Positions 25,086 through 34,994 of a stretch of 64,000 nt of DNA are shown piece by piece. How positions within the stretch are numbered: the first letter of the stretch is position 1; each line of letters opens with the position of its first letter. Under the pieces are notes generated by a model. The model was not told the origin of the DNA and did not search any database. It saw only the letters and a list, made by a program, of their open reading frames with translations. Made by a program: the position numbers and the translations under genes. The stretch spans positions 930,001 through 994,000 of the forward strand of contig NZ_JBHSJF010000006.1 of NCBI RefSeq assembly GCF_042652085.1, written 5' to 3'. Origin of the DNA: Flaviflagellibacter deserti. GTDB lineage: Bacteria; Pseudomonadota; Alphaproteobacteria; Rhizobiales; Methylopilaceae.

Positions 25086-25691
25086 ATGGACAAGCGCAAT
25101 CAGCATCAAGCCCGACCTGGGCCGCACGAGCCGGTGGAATATGCCGGCGATGGAACGCCGATCGATCTCGAGATTTCAGCTCAGGACGCGCTGAGCGAAT
25201 TCGAGCTCGGATTTCGTCAGGCCGAGACGCCCGTCGAGCGTGTTATCGATGGACTGATCGGGTTCGTGGGCGTCGCGATCCTGGGCGGGATCACCTTGCT
25301 GATCTTCGGCAATGCGACGACGCGCTACATCTTCAACTTCACCGTCATCTGGGCCGACGAACTGATCGTGGCGCTGATGCCCTGGCTCGCGATGTGCGGC
25401 GTGTATCTGTCGATCCGCCAGCGGGAGCTGATCCGCATCGAATACTTCATGGACATGATGCCGCCGCGGCTGCGCAGGTCCGTGGACATCTTCGCCAGCG
25501 TCTTTTCAGCAGCCGCGTTCTGTTACGTCGCCGTCGGCGGTTTCAACCAGCTGAAGCTCTTCGGCAATGACACCACTCTCTATCTCGACCTGCCCACGAG
25601 CTGGTTCACCTCGGCGCTGTTCATCGGCGCCATTCTCGTCGTCCTTGCCTTCATCGTCGAAGGCGGGCGTCTGCTGGCCGCCAAGGCCTGA
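25086..25691 (+). CDS. dctQ: TRAP transporter small permease (DctQ family)
   Basis: The 201-residue protein has about 45 polar residues first, then four hydrophobic membrane segments typical of DctQ. Family signatures include 'VIWADELIVALMPWLAMCGVYLSIRQRELIRIEYF', where the conserved Glu of the second segment and the polar loop are seen. The ATG at 25086 is chosen because an earlier GTG at 25011 falls inside the hairpins. It pairs with the large permease encoded 26 nt downstream. Confidence 0.88.
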   Translation: MDKRNQHQARPGPHEPVEYAGDGTPIDLEISAQDALSEFELGFRQAETPVERVIDGLIGFVGVAILGGITLLIFGNATTRYIFNFTVIWADELIVALMPWLAMCGVYLSIRQRELIRIEYFMDMMPPRLRRSVDIFASVFSAAAFCYVAVGGFNQLKLFGNDTTLYLDLPTSWFTSALFIGAILVVLAFIVEGGRLLAAKA

Positions 25692-25717
25692 CCACCAACA
25701 AACGAGGCTTTCACGCA

Positions 25718-26998
25718 ATGGTCGGCGCCCTCATCGGCATTTCGCTTCTCGTCTTTCTCTTGGTCATCGGGGTTCCGATGATTGCGGCGCTGACTGGCGC
25801 GGTCGCCATTGGACTTTGGCTGGGCGGGCAATGGGCGCTGGTCATGCCCCAGTCGATCCTGAATGGGCTCGGCGACTACTCGCTCCTGTCCTTGCCCTTG
25901 TTCGTGCTGGCCGGCGTGCTGATGAATGTCGGTGGCCTGTCATCCCGGCTGTTCGACTTCGCCCATTCGCTGGTCGGCTGGATGCGCGGCGGCCTCGCGC
26001 AGGTCGACGTCGTCACCAGCATCTTCCTCGGCGGCATGTTCGGTTCCTCGACCGCGGACATCGCAGGCACCGGCTCGATCACCATCCCGGCGATGAAGAA
26101 GGAGGGCTACAGCCCGGGTTTCGCGGCCGCGACCTGCGCCGCCTCCTCCGGTGTCGGCCCGATGATCCCGCCGAGTTCGCCGATGATCCTCTATTCGGCG
26201 GTAACCGGCACCTCACTCGGCGCGCTGTTCATGGCCGGCATCATCCCCGGCATTCTCATGGGGCTCGTCTTCATGGGCGTGGTGTTCGTCCTCGCCCGCA
26301 CCCGCAATTTCCCGCGCCACGGCGATCTCTCCTGGTCCGAAATCTGGACCACGTTCAAGGCCGCGTTCTTCTCGATTGGAATGCCGCTGATCATCGTCGG
26401 CGGAACCACGATCGGCGTGTTCACGCCAACCGAGGGCGGCGCGTTCGGCGTCGTCTATGCGCTGCTCGTGTCCGTCTTCGTCTACCGCAGCATTGGCCCG
26501 CGCGAGATCTATCGAGCAGGACTCGCCTCCGTGCAGCTATCCGGCGAGCTCCTCCTGATGGTCGGCCTGTCCGGCGCGCTCGGGGTCAGCCTCGCCAGCG
26601 CCCATGTACCGGAGGCGCTCGCCACCTTCGTCGATGTGCTGGCAGTCGGCGACAGTATGTTCATGCGCCTCGCCGCGCTGATGGTTCTCGCGATCATCGC
26701 CGGCATGTTCATCGATCCGCTGATCCCGGTTTTGATCCCGGTCATCATGCCGACCTTGCTGGCTTACCAGATCGACCTCGTGCATTTCGGCGTACTCATG
26801 GTGATGGCGGTCGTCATCGGCCAACTCCATCCGCCGATCGGGATTGCGCTCATTATTTCCGGCCGGATCGCAAACGTGGATCAGATCCGAGTGTTCAAGG
26901 CCTGCATTCCGTTCTTCGTGGCGATCATCCTCTTCACCATCCTGCTGATGGCGGTGCCGGAGATCAGCACCTGGCTACCGAACTACATGAAGGACTGA
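25718..26998 (+). CDS. dctM: TRAP transporter large permease (DctM family)
   Basis: The 426-residue membrane protein has about 12 hydrophobic segments and DctM motifs: 'SLPLFVLAGVLMNVGGLS', 'GGMFGSSTADIAGTGSITIPAMKKEGY', 'MIPPSSPMILYSAVT', and 'GQLHPPIGIALI'. It drives sodium-coupled uptake with DctP and DctQ. The stop is followed after 10 nt by the GST gene, indicating one operon. Confidence 0.93.
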   Translation: MVGALIGISLLVFLLVIGVPMIAALTGAVAIGLWLGGQWALVMPQSILNGLGDYSLLSLPLFVLAGVLMNVGGLSSRLFDFAHSLVGWMRGGLAQVDVVTSIFLGGMFGSSTADIAGTGSITIPAMKKEGYSPGFAAATCAASSGVGPMIPPSSPMILYSAVTGTSLGALFMAGIIPGILMGLVFMGVVFVLARTRNFPRHGDLSWSEIWTTFKAAFFSIGMPLIIVGGTTIGVFTPTEGGAFGVVYALLVSVFVYRSIGPREIYRAGLASVQLSGELLLMVGLSGALGVSLASAHVPEALATFVDVLAVGDSMFMRLAALMVLAIIAGMFIDPLIPVLIPVIMPTLLAYQIDLVHFGVLMVMAVVIGQLHPPIGIALIISGRIANVDQIRVFKACIPFFVAIILFTILLMAVPEISTWLPNYMKD

Positions 26999-27008
26999 GG
27001 GAACAGCC

Positions 27009-27611
27009 ATGAAGCTGCTTTACGCGCCAACGTCCGCCTATACGCGGAAGGTGATGGTCGTCGCGCATGAGACCGGCCAAGTCGACGACATCGAGATCGT
27101 GTTCACCACCGCAAGCCCGGTCACGCCCAATGAGGACCTGAATCGCGCCAATCCGCTCGGGAAGATCCCAGCATTGGTCGTCGACGGAGAGACCTTGTTC
27201 GACAGCCGGGTGATCTGCGAATTCCTCGACGCGCGCTCGTCGGGCGTCAAAGTGTTCCCGGCAGGAGGCAAGGCCCGCTGGCGGGCGCTGACCCAACAGG
27301 CACTCGGCGACGGCCTGATCGATGCCGCGCTCGGCGCGCGCTATGAGGCATTGATGCGACCAGCCGAACGTCAGTGGCAGGGCTGGCGCGACGCTCAGCT
27401 CGCCAAGGTCCATCGTGCGGTTGCTAGCATGGCGGACAATGTGCCTTCCAATCTTACTATCGGCGCAATCGCCTGCGGCTGCGCCCTCGGTTATCTCGAC
27501 TTTCGCTATCCCGAGATCGACTGGCGCTCGCCTCACCCGCTACTGGCGGATTGGTTCGCCGCGTTTTCCGAACGCCCGTCGATGAAGATGACCGTGCCGA
27601 TGGACGCCTGA
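27009..27611 (+). CDS. glutathione S-transferase family protein
   Basis: The 200-residue protein has an N-terminal thioredoxin-like domain ('MKLLYAPTSAYTRKVMVVAHE' region, with Ser9/Tyr11 as candidate catalytic residues), the cis-Pro loop 'GKIPALVVD' and 'LFDSRVICEFLDAR' for glutathione gamma-glutamyl binding, then a helical C-terminal domain with 'ALGYLDFRYPEIDW'. GST homologues within catabolic operons may isomerise or conjugate intermediates. A GAGGG ribosome-binding site precedes it. Role in this operon is unknown. Confidence 0.88.
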   Translation: MKLLYAPTSAYTRKVMVVAHETGQVDDIEIVFTTASPVTPNEDLNRANPLGKIPALVVDGETLFDSRVICEFLDARSSGVKVFPAGGKARWRALTQQALGDGLIDAALGARYEALMRPAERQWQGWRDAQLAKVHRAVASMADNVPSNLTIGAIACGCALGYLDFRYPEIDWRSPHPLLADWFAAFSERPSMKMTVPMDA

Positions 27612-27641
27612 GCGGTCCCGCACCTGAACTGGAGAAGTATC

Positions 27642-27884
27642 TTGGCTGAGTGGACGATCATGAACTGGGTTCGCGGCACCAATGTCCGGTCCAAGATCTG
27701 GGCGGTGATGCCGGTGGACGGCCTGACGGCACTACCGATGATCGACGAGAGCGGCTATTGGGAAGACTTCCGCCGTATCGAATCTACCCGCTTTCCGGAG
27801 TTCGAGGACGCGACGATCGCGATCGAGCAGGACGGCTTCTATTTCATGCGGGAACGTACGGCGATCGGGCCGATGCTGAAGTGA
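27642..27884 (+). CDS. small conserved-looking protein of unknown function
   Basis: An 80-residue acidic protein with several aromatics ('SGYWEDFRRIESTRFPEFED', 'GFYFMRERTAIGP'), no signal peptide and no membrane segment. I do not recognise the family. The start is probably the TTG at 27642, because GGAGAAG lies at ideal distance; an ATG at 27660 is the alternative. It is squeezed between the GST and hydroxyacid dehydrogenase genes with a good ribosome-binding site and uninterrupted frame, so it is likely translated as part of this operon. Confidence 0.6.
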   Translation: MAEWTIMNWVRGTNVRSKIWAVMPVDGLTALPMIDESGYWEDFRRIESTRFPEFEDATIAIEQDGFYFMRERTAIGPMLK

Positions 27885-27891
27885 ACGACCG

Positions 27892-28824
27892 ATGCGCGAC
27901 ACACTGATTTTCTATAGCCAGTTCGACGATTTCGACGCCTGGCGGAAGGCGCTCGAGAGCGGGCTTCCGGACCTTGACATTCGTCGGGCCGATGAGGCCC
28001 TGGATCCGGCCTCCGTCCGCTATGCGCTCGTCTGGAACCCACCGGCGGGGTTCTTCGCGCGTTATCCGAACCTCAAGCTGGTGATCAATCTCGGCGCCGG
28101 CGTGGATTCCCTTGTCGGGCGCGACGACCTGCCGGACGTTCCGATCACGCGATTGTCCGATCCGAACATGTCTCGGATGATGGCCGGCTTCGTGCTCTTC
28201 GCAGTGCTTCGCTATGCCCGAGACATCCCGGTCTTCGAGCGGGCGCAGCGCGAGCATCGATGGCACTACGTCCACCCGCGAGAAGCACGAGACATCCGCG
28301 TCAGCGTGCTTGGGCTCGGTGAGCTCGGCGGATATGCGGCGGGCGAACTCGTGCGCCAAGGCTTCGACGTCCGTGGCTGGTCTCGCTCTCTCAAGGATAT
28401 CGAAGGCGTCAGTTGCTTCGCCGGAGCCGACGCACTCGATCAGGTACTCGCCGAAACCGATATTCTGGTTGTAATGCTGCCCGCCACCCCGGAAACACGA
28501 GGCCGGATCGGAGCTCGCGAACTGTCGCTGCTGCCGAAAGGCGCGAAGCTCATCAATGTCTCGCGCGGCGACATCGTCGACCAGCAGGCGCTCGTTGCGG
28601 CACTGCAAGGCGGCCGGATAGCCGAAGCGACGCTGGATGTGTTCCAGACCGAGCCGCTTCCTGCGGACGATGTTCTCTGGACTTTGCCGAACGTCCTGAT
28701 CACGCCCCATCTGGCGTCGATCGCCCTACCCTCCTCTGCTGCACCGCAGATTGCAGAGAACATCCGCCGCGTTCGCATCGGTGAAAAGCTGGATTTTTGC
28801 GTGGATGTGAAACGCGGCTACTGA
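27892..28824 (+). CDS. D-2-hydroxyacid dehydrogenase (glyoxylate/hydroxypyruvate reductase A-like)
   Basis: The 310-residue protein fits the GhrA branch. It has 'NLGAGVDSL' in the substrate loop, a nucleotide-binding 'SVLGLGELGGYAAGELVRQGF' segment, and the catalytic triad Arg ('NVSRGD'), Glu ('FQTEPLP') and His ('TPHLAS'). It reduces 2-keto acids or oxidises 2-hydroxy acids with NAD(P)H. As last gene of the TRAP operon it may act on the keto acid from the enolase-superfamily reaction. An inverted repeat begins at its stop codon. Confidence 0.9.
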   Translation: MRDTLIFYSQFDDFDAWRKALESGLPDLDIRRADEALDPASVRYALVWNPPAGFFARYPNLKLVINLGAGVDSLVGRDDLPDVPITRLSDPNMSRMMAGFVLFAVLRYARDIPVFERAQREHRWHYVHPREARDIRVSVLGLGELGGYAAGELVRQGFDVRGWSRSLKDIEGVSCFAGADALDQVLAETDILVVMLPATPETRGRIGARELSLLPKGAKLINVSRGDIVDQQALVAALQGGRIAEATLDVFQTEPLPADDVLWTLPNVLITPHLASIALPSSAAPQIAENIRRVRIGEKLDFCVDVKRGY

Positions 28825-28851
28825 TCTGCATCTGATTTCTCGATGCAAATC
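28823..28851 (+). terminator. candidate transcription stop hairpin after the TRAP operon
   Basis: GATCTGCATC and GATGCAAATC are 10-nt arms with one mismatch and a 9-nt loop, starting within the stop codon of the hydroxyacid dehydrogenase gene. The following bases are A-rich (T-rich on the opposite strand), so an intrinsic terminator on this strand is uncertain. Confidence 0.3.
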
Positions 28852-28937
28852 AAAAACTAAAAATATTTTACTGATCCACCTCTTGGGGACACGCTGTCTC
28901 AGAGGCGGGGTCAATCGAACGATCCGTCGTCGAATAT

Positions 28938-28976
28938 GTGTTCACTCAGTATTCTTCCGAGAATACGTGTGAACAC
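28938..28976. promoter_or_regulatory. 39-nt compound inverted repeat upstream of the PotD-type transporter operon
   Basis: Outer arms GTGTTCAC/GTGAACAC and inner arms GTATTCT/AGAATAC are both perfect, around a TCCG centre, with only a 3/2-nt internal mismatch. It lies about 130 bp upstream of the binding-protein gene. It could be a two-dyad operator or an mRNA hairpin; no T-run follows. A second perfect palindrome follows at 29018-29034. Confidence 0.5.
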
Positions 28977-29017
28977 TTGTGTCTTCACTCTACATATACT
29001 TCTAGAAGCATCACCAA

Positions 29018-29034
29018 TAATCAATCTTTGATTA
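29018..29034. promoter_or_regulatory. TAATCAA-TCT-TTGATTA palindrome
   Basis: A perfect 7-bp inverted repeat with a 3-nt centre, in AT-rich sequence 70 bp upstream of the PotD-type gene. Placement fits an operator or activator site for the transporter operon; the nearest regulator gene is the LysR gene at 32975-33910. Confidence 0.4.
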
Positions 29035-29103
29035 GCGTCATTACTTTAGCTGGCACGCCATTTGCTACAGGCGATCTGACAATTTCAACAAGGAGTCGCG
29101 TCA

Positions 29104-30135
29104 GTGAAAAGACACATCATCTCGGCAATGGCCGTGGCCGCCGCATTGTTGGCAGGGCCGGCCCAAGCTCAGGAAAAACTCGTCGTCAGCACCTGGGGCG
29201 GCAGCTTCCGCGATCTCATCGCCGAAACCATCGCCAAGAAGTTCACGGCGGATACGGGTGTCGCGGTCGAGTACATCACCGGTGGCACGATCGACCGCCT
29301 CAACAAGGCCAAGCTCGCCAAGGGCGCGCCCGAGAGCGACATCACCTTCACCACCTCGCATGTCGGCTGGCTGTACGCGAACGACGGCCTCTACGAGCAG
29401 CTCGACCTGTCGAAGATCCCGAATGCCTCGCATCTTGTCGAGCAGGCGAAGATCAGCCCCTACCACATTGGCTCTTGGGCCTATGTCTATACGATCGGAT
29501 ATCGTCCCGACCTTCTGCCCAAAGGCGCCAAGATCGAAAGCTGGGCGGATCTCTGGAAACCCGAGTTCAAGGGCATGCTCGCCTCGCCGGACTTCGATCC
29601 GAGCCACATCATGGTGGTCTCGGCCATGCTGTCAGGCGGCGACGCGGCGACGTGGGAAAAGGGCCAGGCGAAGCTTCTCGAACTGAAGCCGAATTTCAAG
29701 GCCTTCTATACCAACGACGCCAACAGTCAGCAGCTGCTGTCGACCGGTGAGACGCCGATCCAGGTCCTGCTGTCGATGAACGGTTATTACATGAAATCGC
29801 AGGGCGTTCCGGTCGAGATCATCATCCCCAAGGAAGGCGCGGTGCTCGGCGTCGACACGATGGCGGTCATGGCTGGCACGAAGAAGAGCGAGCTTGCCTA
29901 CAAATTCATCAACGCCGCGCTCGACCCGGACGTGCAGGCCGCCATCGCCGAGTTCAAGAAAGGCAGCCCGGTGGTCGACAATGCAAAGCTGAAGCCCGAG
30001 ACCGCGGCTCTTCCGGGGGTGTTCACCACTCCCGAGCAGTGGAAGTCCCAGGCGATCATCATCGACCACAAGCTTCGCGCCGAGAAGACCGGCGAATGGC
30101 GCAAATGGTTCGCCGAGAACATGATCGCTCGCTGA
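29104..30135 (+). CDS. ABC transporter substrate-binding protein (PotD-like, solute-binding family 1)
   Basis: The 343-residue protein starts at GTG with AGGAG at good distance. Signal peptide at about 1-22 ('LLAGPAQAQ'). The mature sequence 'LVVSTWGGSFRDLIAETIAKKF', 'NDGLYEQLDLSKIPN' and 'VDTMAVMAGTKKSELAYKFINAALDPD' fits spermidine/putrescine-type binding proteins. Members take up polyamines, opines or other small cations and zwitterions. It is followed by two permeases and an ATPase in order D-B-C-A. Ligand not determinable. Confidence 0.9.
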   Translation: MKRHIISAMAVAAALLAGPAQAQEKLVVSTWGGSFRDLIAETIAKKFTADTGVAVEYITGGTIDRLNKAKLAKGAPESDITFTTSHVGWLYANDGLYEQLDLSKIPNASHLVEQAKISPYHIGSWAYVYTIGYRPDLLPKGAKIESWADLWKPEFKGMLASPDFDPSHIMVVSAMLSGGDAATWEKGQAKLLELKPNFKAFYTNDANSQQLLSTGETPIQVLLSMNGYYMKSQGVPVEIIIPKEGAVLGVDTMAVMAGTKKSELAYKFINAALDPDVQAAIAEFKKGSPVVDNAKLKPETAALPGVFTTPEQWKSQAIIIDHKLRAEKTGEWRKWFAENMIAR

Positions 30136-30188
30136 ACGGCTGAAAGAGGCGGAGCCAGACCGCTCCGCCTCCACAAGGAGACCCGGCA

Positions 30189-31052
30189 TTGTCCGCCCTA
30201 TCCGACCGCCCCTTCCTGCGACTGTTCGTGTCGCCGGCCGCATTGATCGCGGTGGGTTTCAGCGCAGCGGTCATTGCCATCCTGCAGTTCAGCCTGAGGG
30301 CCTACATCCCGGGTGAGCTCGAGCCCGGCGGCTTCTCGCTCGGCAATTTCGCGCAGATGGGCAAGCCGATCTATGCGCGGGCATTCCTCGATACGCTGCT
30401 GATTTGCATCGAGACCGCTCTCATCACGCTGGTGCTCGCTTATCCGCTCGCCTTCATGCTCGTGCGCGCGAAGAGCCGCGTCCTGAAATCCGCGCTGCTG
30501 GTCACCGCTGTCACGCCGCTGTTCCTCGGCGAAGTCGTGCGCACCTATTCCTGGATCATCGTGCTCGGCAATTCGGGCTTCGTGAACAGCGTGTTGCTCA
30601 ATCTCGGCCTGATCGATCGGCCACTCCAGATGATGTTCACGACGTTCGGCGTCGTCGTCGCGCTGGTGCACGTCACCCTGCCCGTCATGGTGATCATGCT
30701 CTCGGCCGCAATCTCCCATATCGACCAAGGTTATGAGAAGGCCGCCGCCAGTCTCGGCGCGAGCCCTGCCCGAACCTTCCTGACCGTGACACTGCCGCTG
30801 TCCATGCCCGGCATCATCGCCGGCGTGACCACGGCCTTCGCCTGGACATTCAGCGCCTTCGCGACACCGCAACTGATCGGCGGCGGTCAGGTGAATACGA
30901 TCTCGACGCTGGTCTATCAGCTCGGTTTCGCCTCGTTCAATTTCCCGTTCGCGGCGGCGCTGAGCCTGGCCGGGCTCGCTTTCACGATCATTGTTCTGGC
31001 GCTGTTCAAGCGCGCGACGCGACCTCTCGAACAACTGGGAGGTCAGGCATGA
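30189..31052 (+). CDS. ABC transporter permease (PotB-like)
   Basis: The 287-residue inner-membrane protein with about six hydrophobic segments carries the binding-protein-dependent EAA loop 'EKAAASLGASPARTFLTVTLPLSMPGI'. The TTG start at 30189 has an AAGGAG eight bases upstream, and no better ATG lies nearby. The end overlaps the next permease gene by 4 nt. Confidence 0.9.
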   Translation: MSALSDRPFLRLFVSPAALIAVGFSAAVIAILQFSLRAYIPGELEPGGFSLGNFAQMGKPIYARAFLDTLLICIETALITLVLAYPLAFMLVRAKSRVLKSALLVTAVTPLFLGEVVRTYSWIIVLGNSGFVNSVLLNLGLIDRPLQMMFTTFGVVVALVHVTLPVMVIMLSAAISHIDQGYEKAAASLGASPARTFLTVTLPLSMPGIIAGVTTAFAWTFSAFATPQLIGGGQVNTISTLVYQLGFASFNFPFAAALSLAGLAFTIIVLALFKRATRPLEQLGGQA

Positions 31053-31835
31053 ACCGGTCGCCTCTAGACTGGGCGCTCAGGCTCGCAGTGGTCGCGGTCG
31101 TCGCGTTTCTCGTATTGCCTGCGGTCGTCGTCGTCATCGCCGGCTTCAACGACCGGGCCATCCTGACCTTCCCACCACAGGCGTTCTCGCTCAAATGGTT
31201 CGAGCGGGCACTGACCTACGACGATTTCCGCCACGGCTTCCGCAACGGGCTCATCGTCATGCTCTGGGCGTCGTCGATCGCGCTGACGGTCGGCGCCGCG
31301 TTCGCATACGCCCTGCACCGCTACGATTTCGCGCTCAAGCACGTGCTCGAAAGCGTGCTGATGTCGTCGCTGATCATTCCCCACTTCACCATCGGACTCG
31401 GACTGCTGATGCTCGCATCGCAGATGGGTTTCGGCAGGACGTTCGCGGTCGTCGTGTTCTGCCATGTGGTGATCGTGCTGCCGTTCGTGATCCGAAGCGT
31501 CTACATCTCACTCCAGAACCTCGATCAGCGTCTTGAACTCGCGGCGGCCAGCCTCGGCGCGCCGCCCTGGAAGGTTCTCGTCACCATTGTCCTGCCGCTG
31601 CTCGCGCCGGGCCTGATCTCCGGCTGGCTGTTCGCGGCGATCCTGTCCTTCAACGAGTTCACCGGTTCGCTGTTCGTCACCAGCCAGGCGACCCAGACCC
31701 TGCCGGTCGCAATGTACAACTACGTTCGCGAATACGCCGATCCGACGCTCGCCGCTCTTTCGGCGATCTACATCGTCATCACCGCCACCCTGCTCACCGT
31801 CGCCAATTTCTATCTTGGCCTCGGGAAAGTCCTGA

Positions 31836-31855
<20 letters not shown>
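31049..31855 (+). CDS. ABC transporter permease (PotC-like)
   Basis: The 268-residue membrane protein has the EAA loop 'LELAAASLGAPPWKVLVTIVLPLLAPG' and the PotC-type end 'LSAIYIVITATLLTVANFYLGL'. It would form a heterodimeric channel with the PotB-like protein. Start overlaps upstream gene by 4 nt; the ATPase gene starts 20 nt before its stop. Confidence 0.91.
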
Positions 31856-32974
<1,119 letters not shown>

Positions 32975-32978
<4 letters not shown>

Positions 32979-33910
32979 CTCGCGACCGTCCCGGATGGCT
33001 CCGCGAAACGCCCCGGTATCTCTCGCCCCAGCAGCTCGCTGACGAACGTACTCACCAGCGGCCGGGACGCGTCGACCATGCGAACCGCGAGGAAATGCTG
33101 CGAGGCGAAGCCATAGCTCTCCGGCTTGAGGGCGCGCATCAGGCCACGCCTGACCCAGTCCTCGCCGATATGGCGCGGAAGAAAACCGATGAATCGGCCC
33201 GACAGGACCATCATGACCTGGGCTTCCATATGCACGACCGTACCGGCCGGCCGTGGATGATTGAGGCGATAGAGGTCGTCGAAGTGGAGATAGCCCCGGA
33301 CCGAGAACGCCGCATTCTCGATAGCCGGCCTGTCGATCGCCTCGTCCTTCTTGGAGAACAGCGGATGGTCCTTGCCGCAATAGAGGGCATGGGGCTCGCG
33401 GTAGAAGGCGATGTAACGGACGCCCGGAGCCTTCTGCGACATGGGTCCTATCACGAGGTCGCGCTGGCCGTCCGTCACCCAACGCTCGAGTTCCGCCGGT
33501 GTGCCGAGCGACAGGTCGAGAAACACGTCGGGCGCATATTCGCGGAAGCGTCCGATCGCGCTCTGCAGTCCGAGTTCCTGGCTCGTGACGACGCCGTCTA
33601 CGATGCCGATGCGTAGTCGGCCGGCCAGCTTGCCGCGTCCACGCCCCAGCCGTGCCTCGAAGCTCTCGATGTCTGAGAAGAGATGCCGCGCCGCTGCGTA
33701 GGTCGTCTCGCCGAACTCGGTCAGCCGGAAACCCCTTCGCCCTCGCTCGCACAAAGGCGCTCCGAGTTTCCGTTCCAGCGCGGTCAGGTGAGTCGAAAGC
33801 GTGGATTGCGAGAGATTGAGTGCGATCTGCGCGTCGGCGAAGCCGTGAGCATCAGCAATGGCGACGAACACGCGGAGGAGACGGAGATCGATGTTGTCGA
33901 GACGGCGCAT
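32975..33910 (-). CDS. LysR-family transcriptional regulator
   Basis: The 311-residue protein starts at the ATG at 33910 ('MRRLDNIDLRLLRVFVAIA'), with helix-turn-helix 'GFADAQIALNLSQSTLSTHL' and an effector domain ('GRLRIGIVDGVVTS'). The frame is open nearly 100 residues further upstream, but that stretch runs through the NitT-type gene's leader and lacks similarity. It is divergent from the NitT/TauT gene run starting at 34014, 103 bp away, and convergent to the PotA-like gene; it probably controls the run. Confidence 0.9.
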
Positions 33911-33928
33911 GAAATCACTTCTGCATTT

Positions 33929-33968
33929 TTCGATGTATCCTTCTACTAAAAGCAATTTTCTTCGATGT
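33929..33968. promoter_or_regulatory. direct repeats TTCGATGT in the LysR / NitT-type divergent gap
   Basis: TTCGATGT occurs at 33929-33936 and again at 33961-33968, start to start 32 bp (about three helical turns), in the 103-bp divergent promoter region. Same-face repeats of this kind may be regulator contacts. Short and unproven. Confidence 0.3.
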
Positions 33969-34013
33969 GAAGTTGGCCGATCCTCCGCTCGTCCCGCATT
34001 CTGGAGAGCGTCG

Positions 34014-34991
34014 ATGTTCCGCCCCGTCCTTGCTGCCGCGCTGCTGATCGGGACCGCCGTCCCCTCCTTTGCAGCCGATACGATCCGCGTCCTGTCCCCG
34101 ACCTGGCCCGGCTTCGCGCCGGTCTTCGTTGCCATCGACAAGGGATATTTCAAAGACCTCGGCCTGACGGTCCAGATGAAGTTCGAAGACGATCGCTCGA
34201 ACGTCATGGCCGCCTACGCGCGCGGAGACATCGAGGTCGACATGCGGACGGTCGGCGAACACCAGGGCCGTCCGCGCGACGAGAGCACGCCCGGCATCAT
34301 CATCGGCACGATCGACAAGTCGGTGGGCGGCGACGGCGTCATCGCCGACGGCTCGATCAAATCGGTGGCCGACCTCAAGGGCAAGACGATCGCGGTCGAG
34401 CCTAACATCCCCGCCCGTCTCCTCCTGCAGCTCGCGCTGAAGAAGGACGGCCTGACGTTGAAGGATCTCAAGGTGAAGGAGATCGCGACCGCCGATACGG
34501 TTGCCGTGTTCGCCGACACGTCGATCTCCGCCGTCGGCACCTATGAGCCGTTCCAGTCGCAGGCGATCACCGCGAACCCCGGCCGGAAGGGCAAGATCCT
34601 GCTGTCGTCGAAGGACAGCGACATCATCATCGACGTCATCACCGCCCGTCAGGACGACCTGAAGGCGAATCCGAAGAAGTATTCGAACTTCCTCAAAGGC
34701 ATCTATCAGGCGGTCGCCCTCTACGAGAAGAACCCGGCCGAGTTCATCAAGCTCGCCGCGCCGCATTACAATCTTAGCGAGGCGGAGGTGAAGGAGATTC
34801 TCGACACGAGCCTCGGCTACACCAACCTCGCCGAAACGAAGAAGCTGATCGGCACGAAGGACAAGCCGGGCACGCTCTACGGCATCTTCGATATCGTGAT
34901 GGGGCTCAACCTCGAGAACGGCGCCGCGGACAACAAACTGAACCCGGCGACGCAGATCGATCCTTCGGCTCTCGCGGGCGTCTCGGAGTAA
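34014..34991 (+). CDS. ABC transporter substrate-binding protein (NitT/TauT, NMT1-like)
   Basis: The 325-residue protein has a signal peptide at about 1-19 ('AVPSFAAD') and NMT1/SsuA-like features 'WPGFAPVFVAIDKGYFKDLGLTVQM' and 'DLKGKTIAVEPNIPARLLLQLAL'. GGAG precedes the ATG by 8 nt. Relatives import nitrate, sulfonates, thiamine precursors or other small N-compounds. It begins the long plus-strand gene run ending at 45475; the enzyme content suggests a guanidino- or urea-type ligand, which is inference. Confidence 0.87.
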   Translation: MFRPVLAAALLIGTAVPSFAADTIRVLSPTWPGFAPVFVAIDKGYFKDLGLTVQMKFEDDRSNVMAAYARGDIEVDMRTVGEHQGRPRDESTPGIIIGTIDKSVGGDGVIADGSIKSVADLKGKTIAVEPNIPARLLLQLALKKDGLTLKDLKVKEIATADTVAVFADTSISAVGTYEPFQSQAITANPGRKGKILLSSKDSDIIIDVITARQDDLKANPKKYSNFLKGIYQAVALYEKNPAEFIKLAAPHYNLSEAEVKEILDTSLGYTNLAETKKLIGTKDKPGTLYGIFDIVMGLNLENGAADNKLNPATQIDPSALAGVSE

Positions 34992-34994
34992 TCC

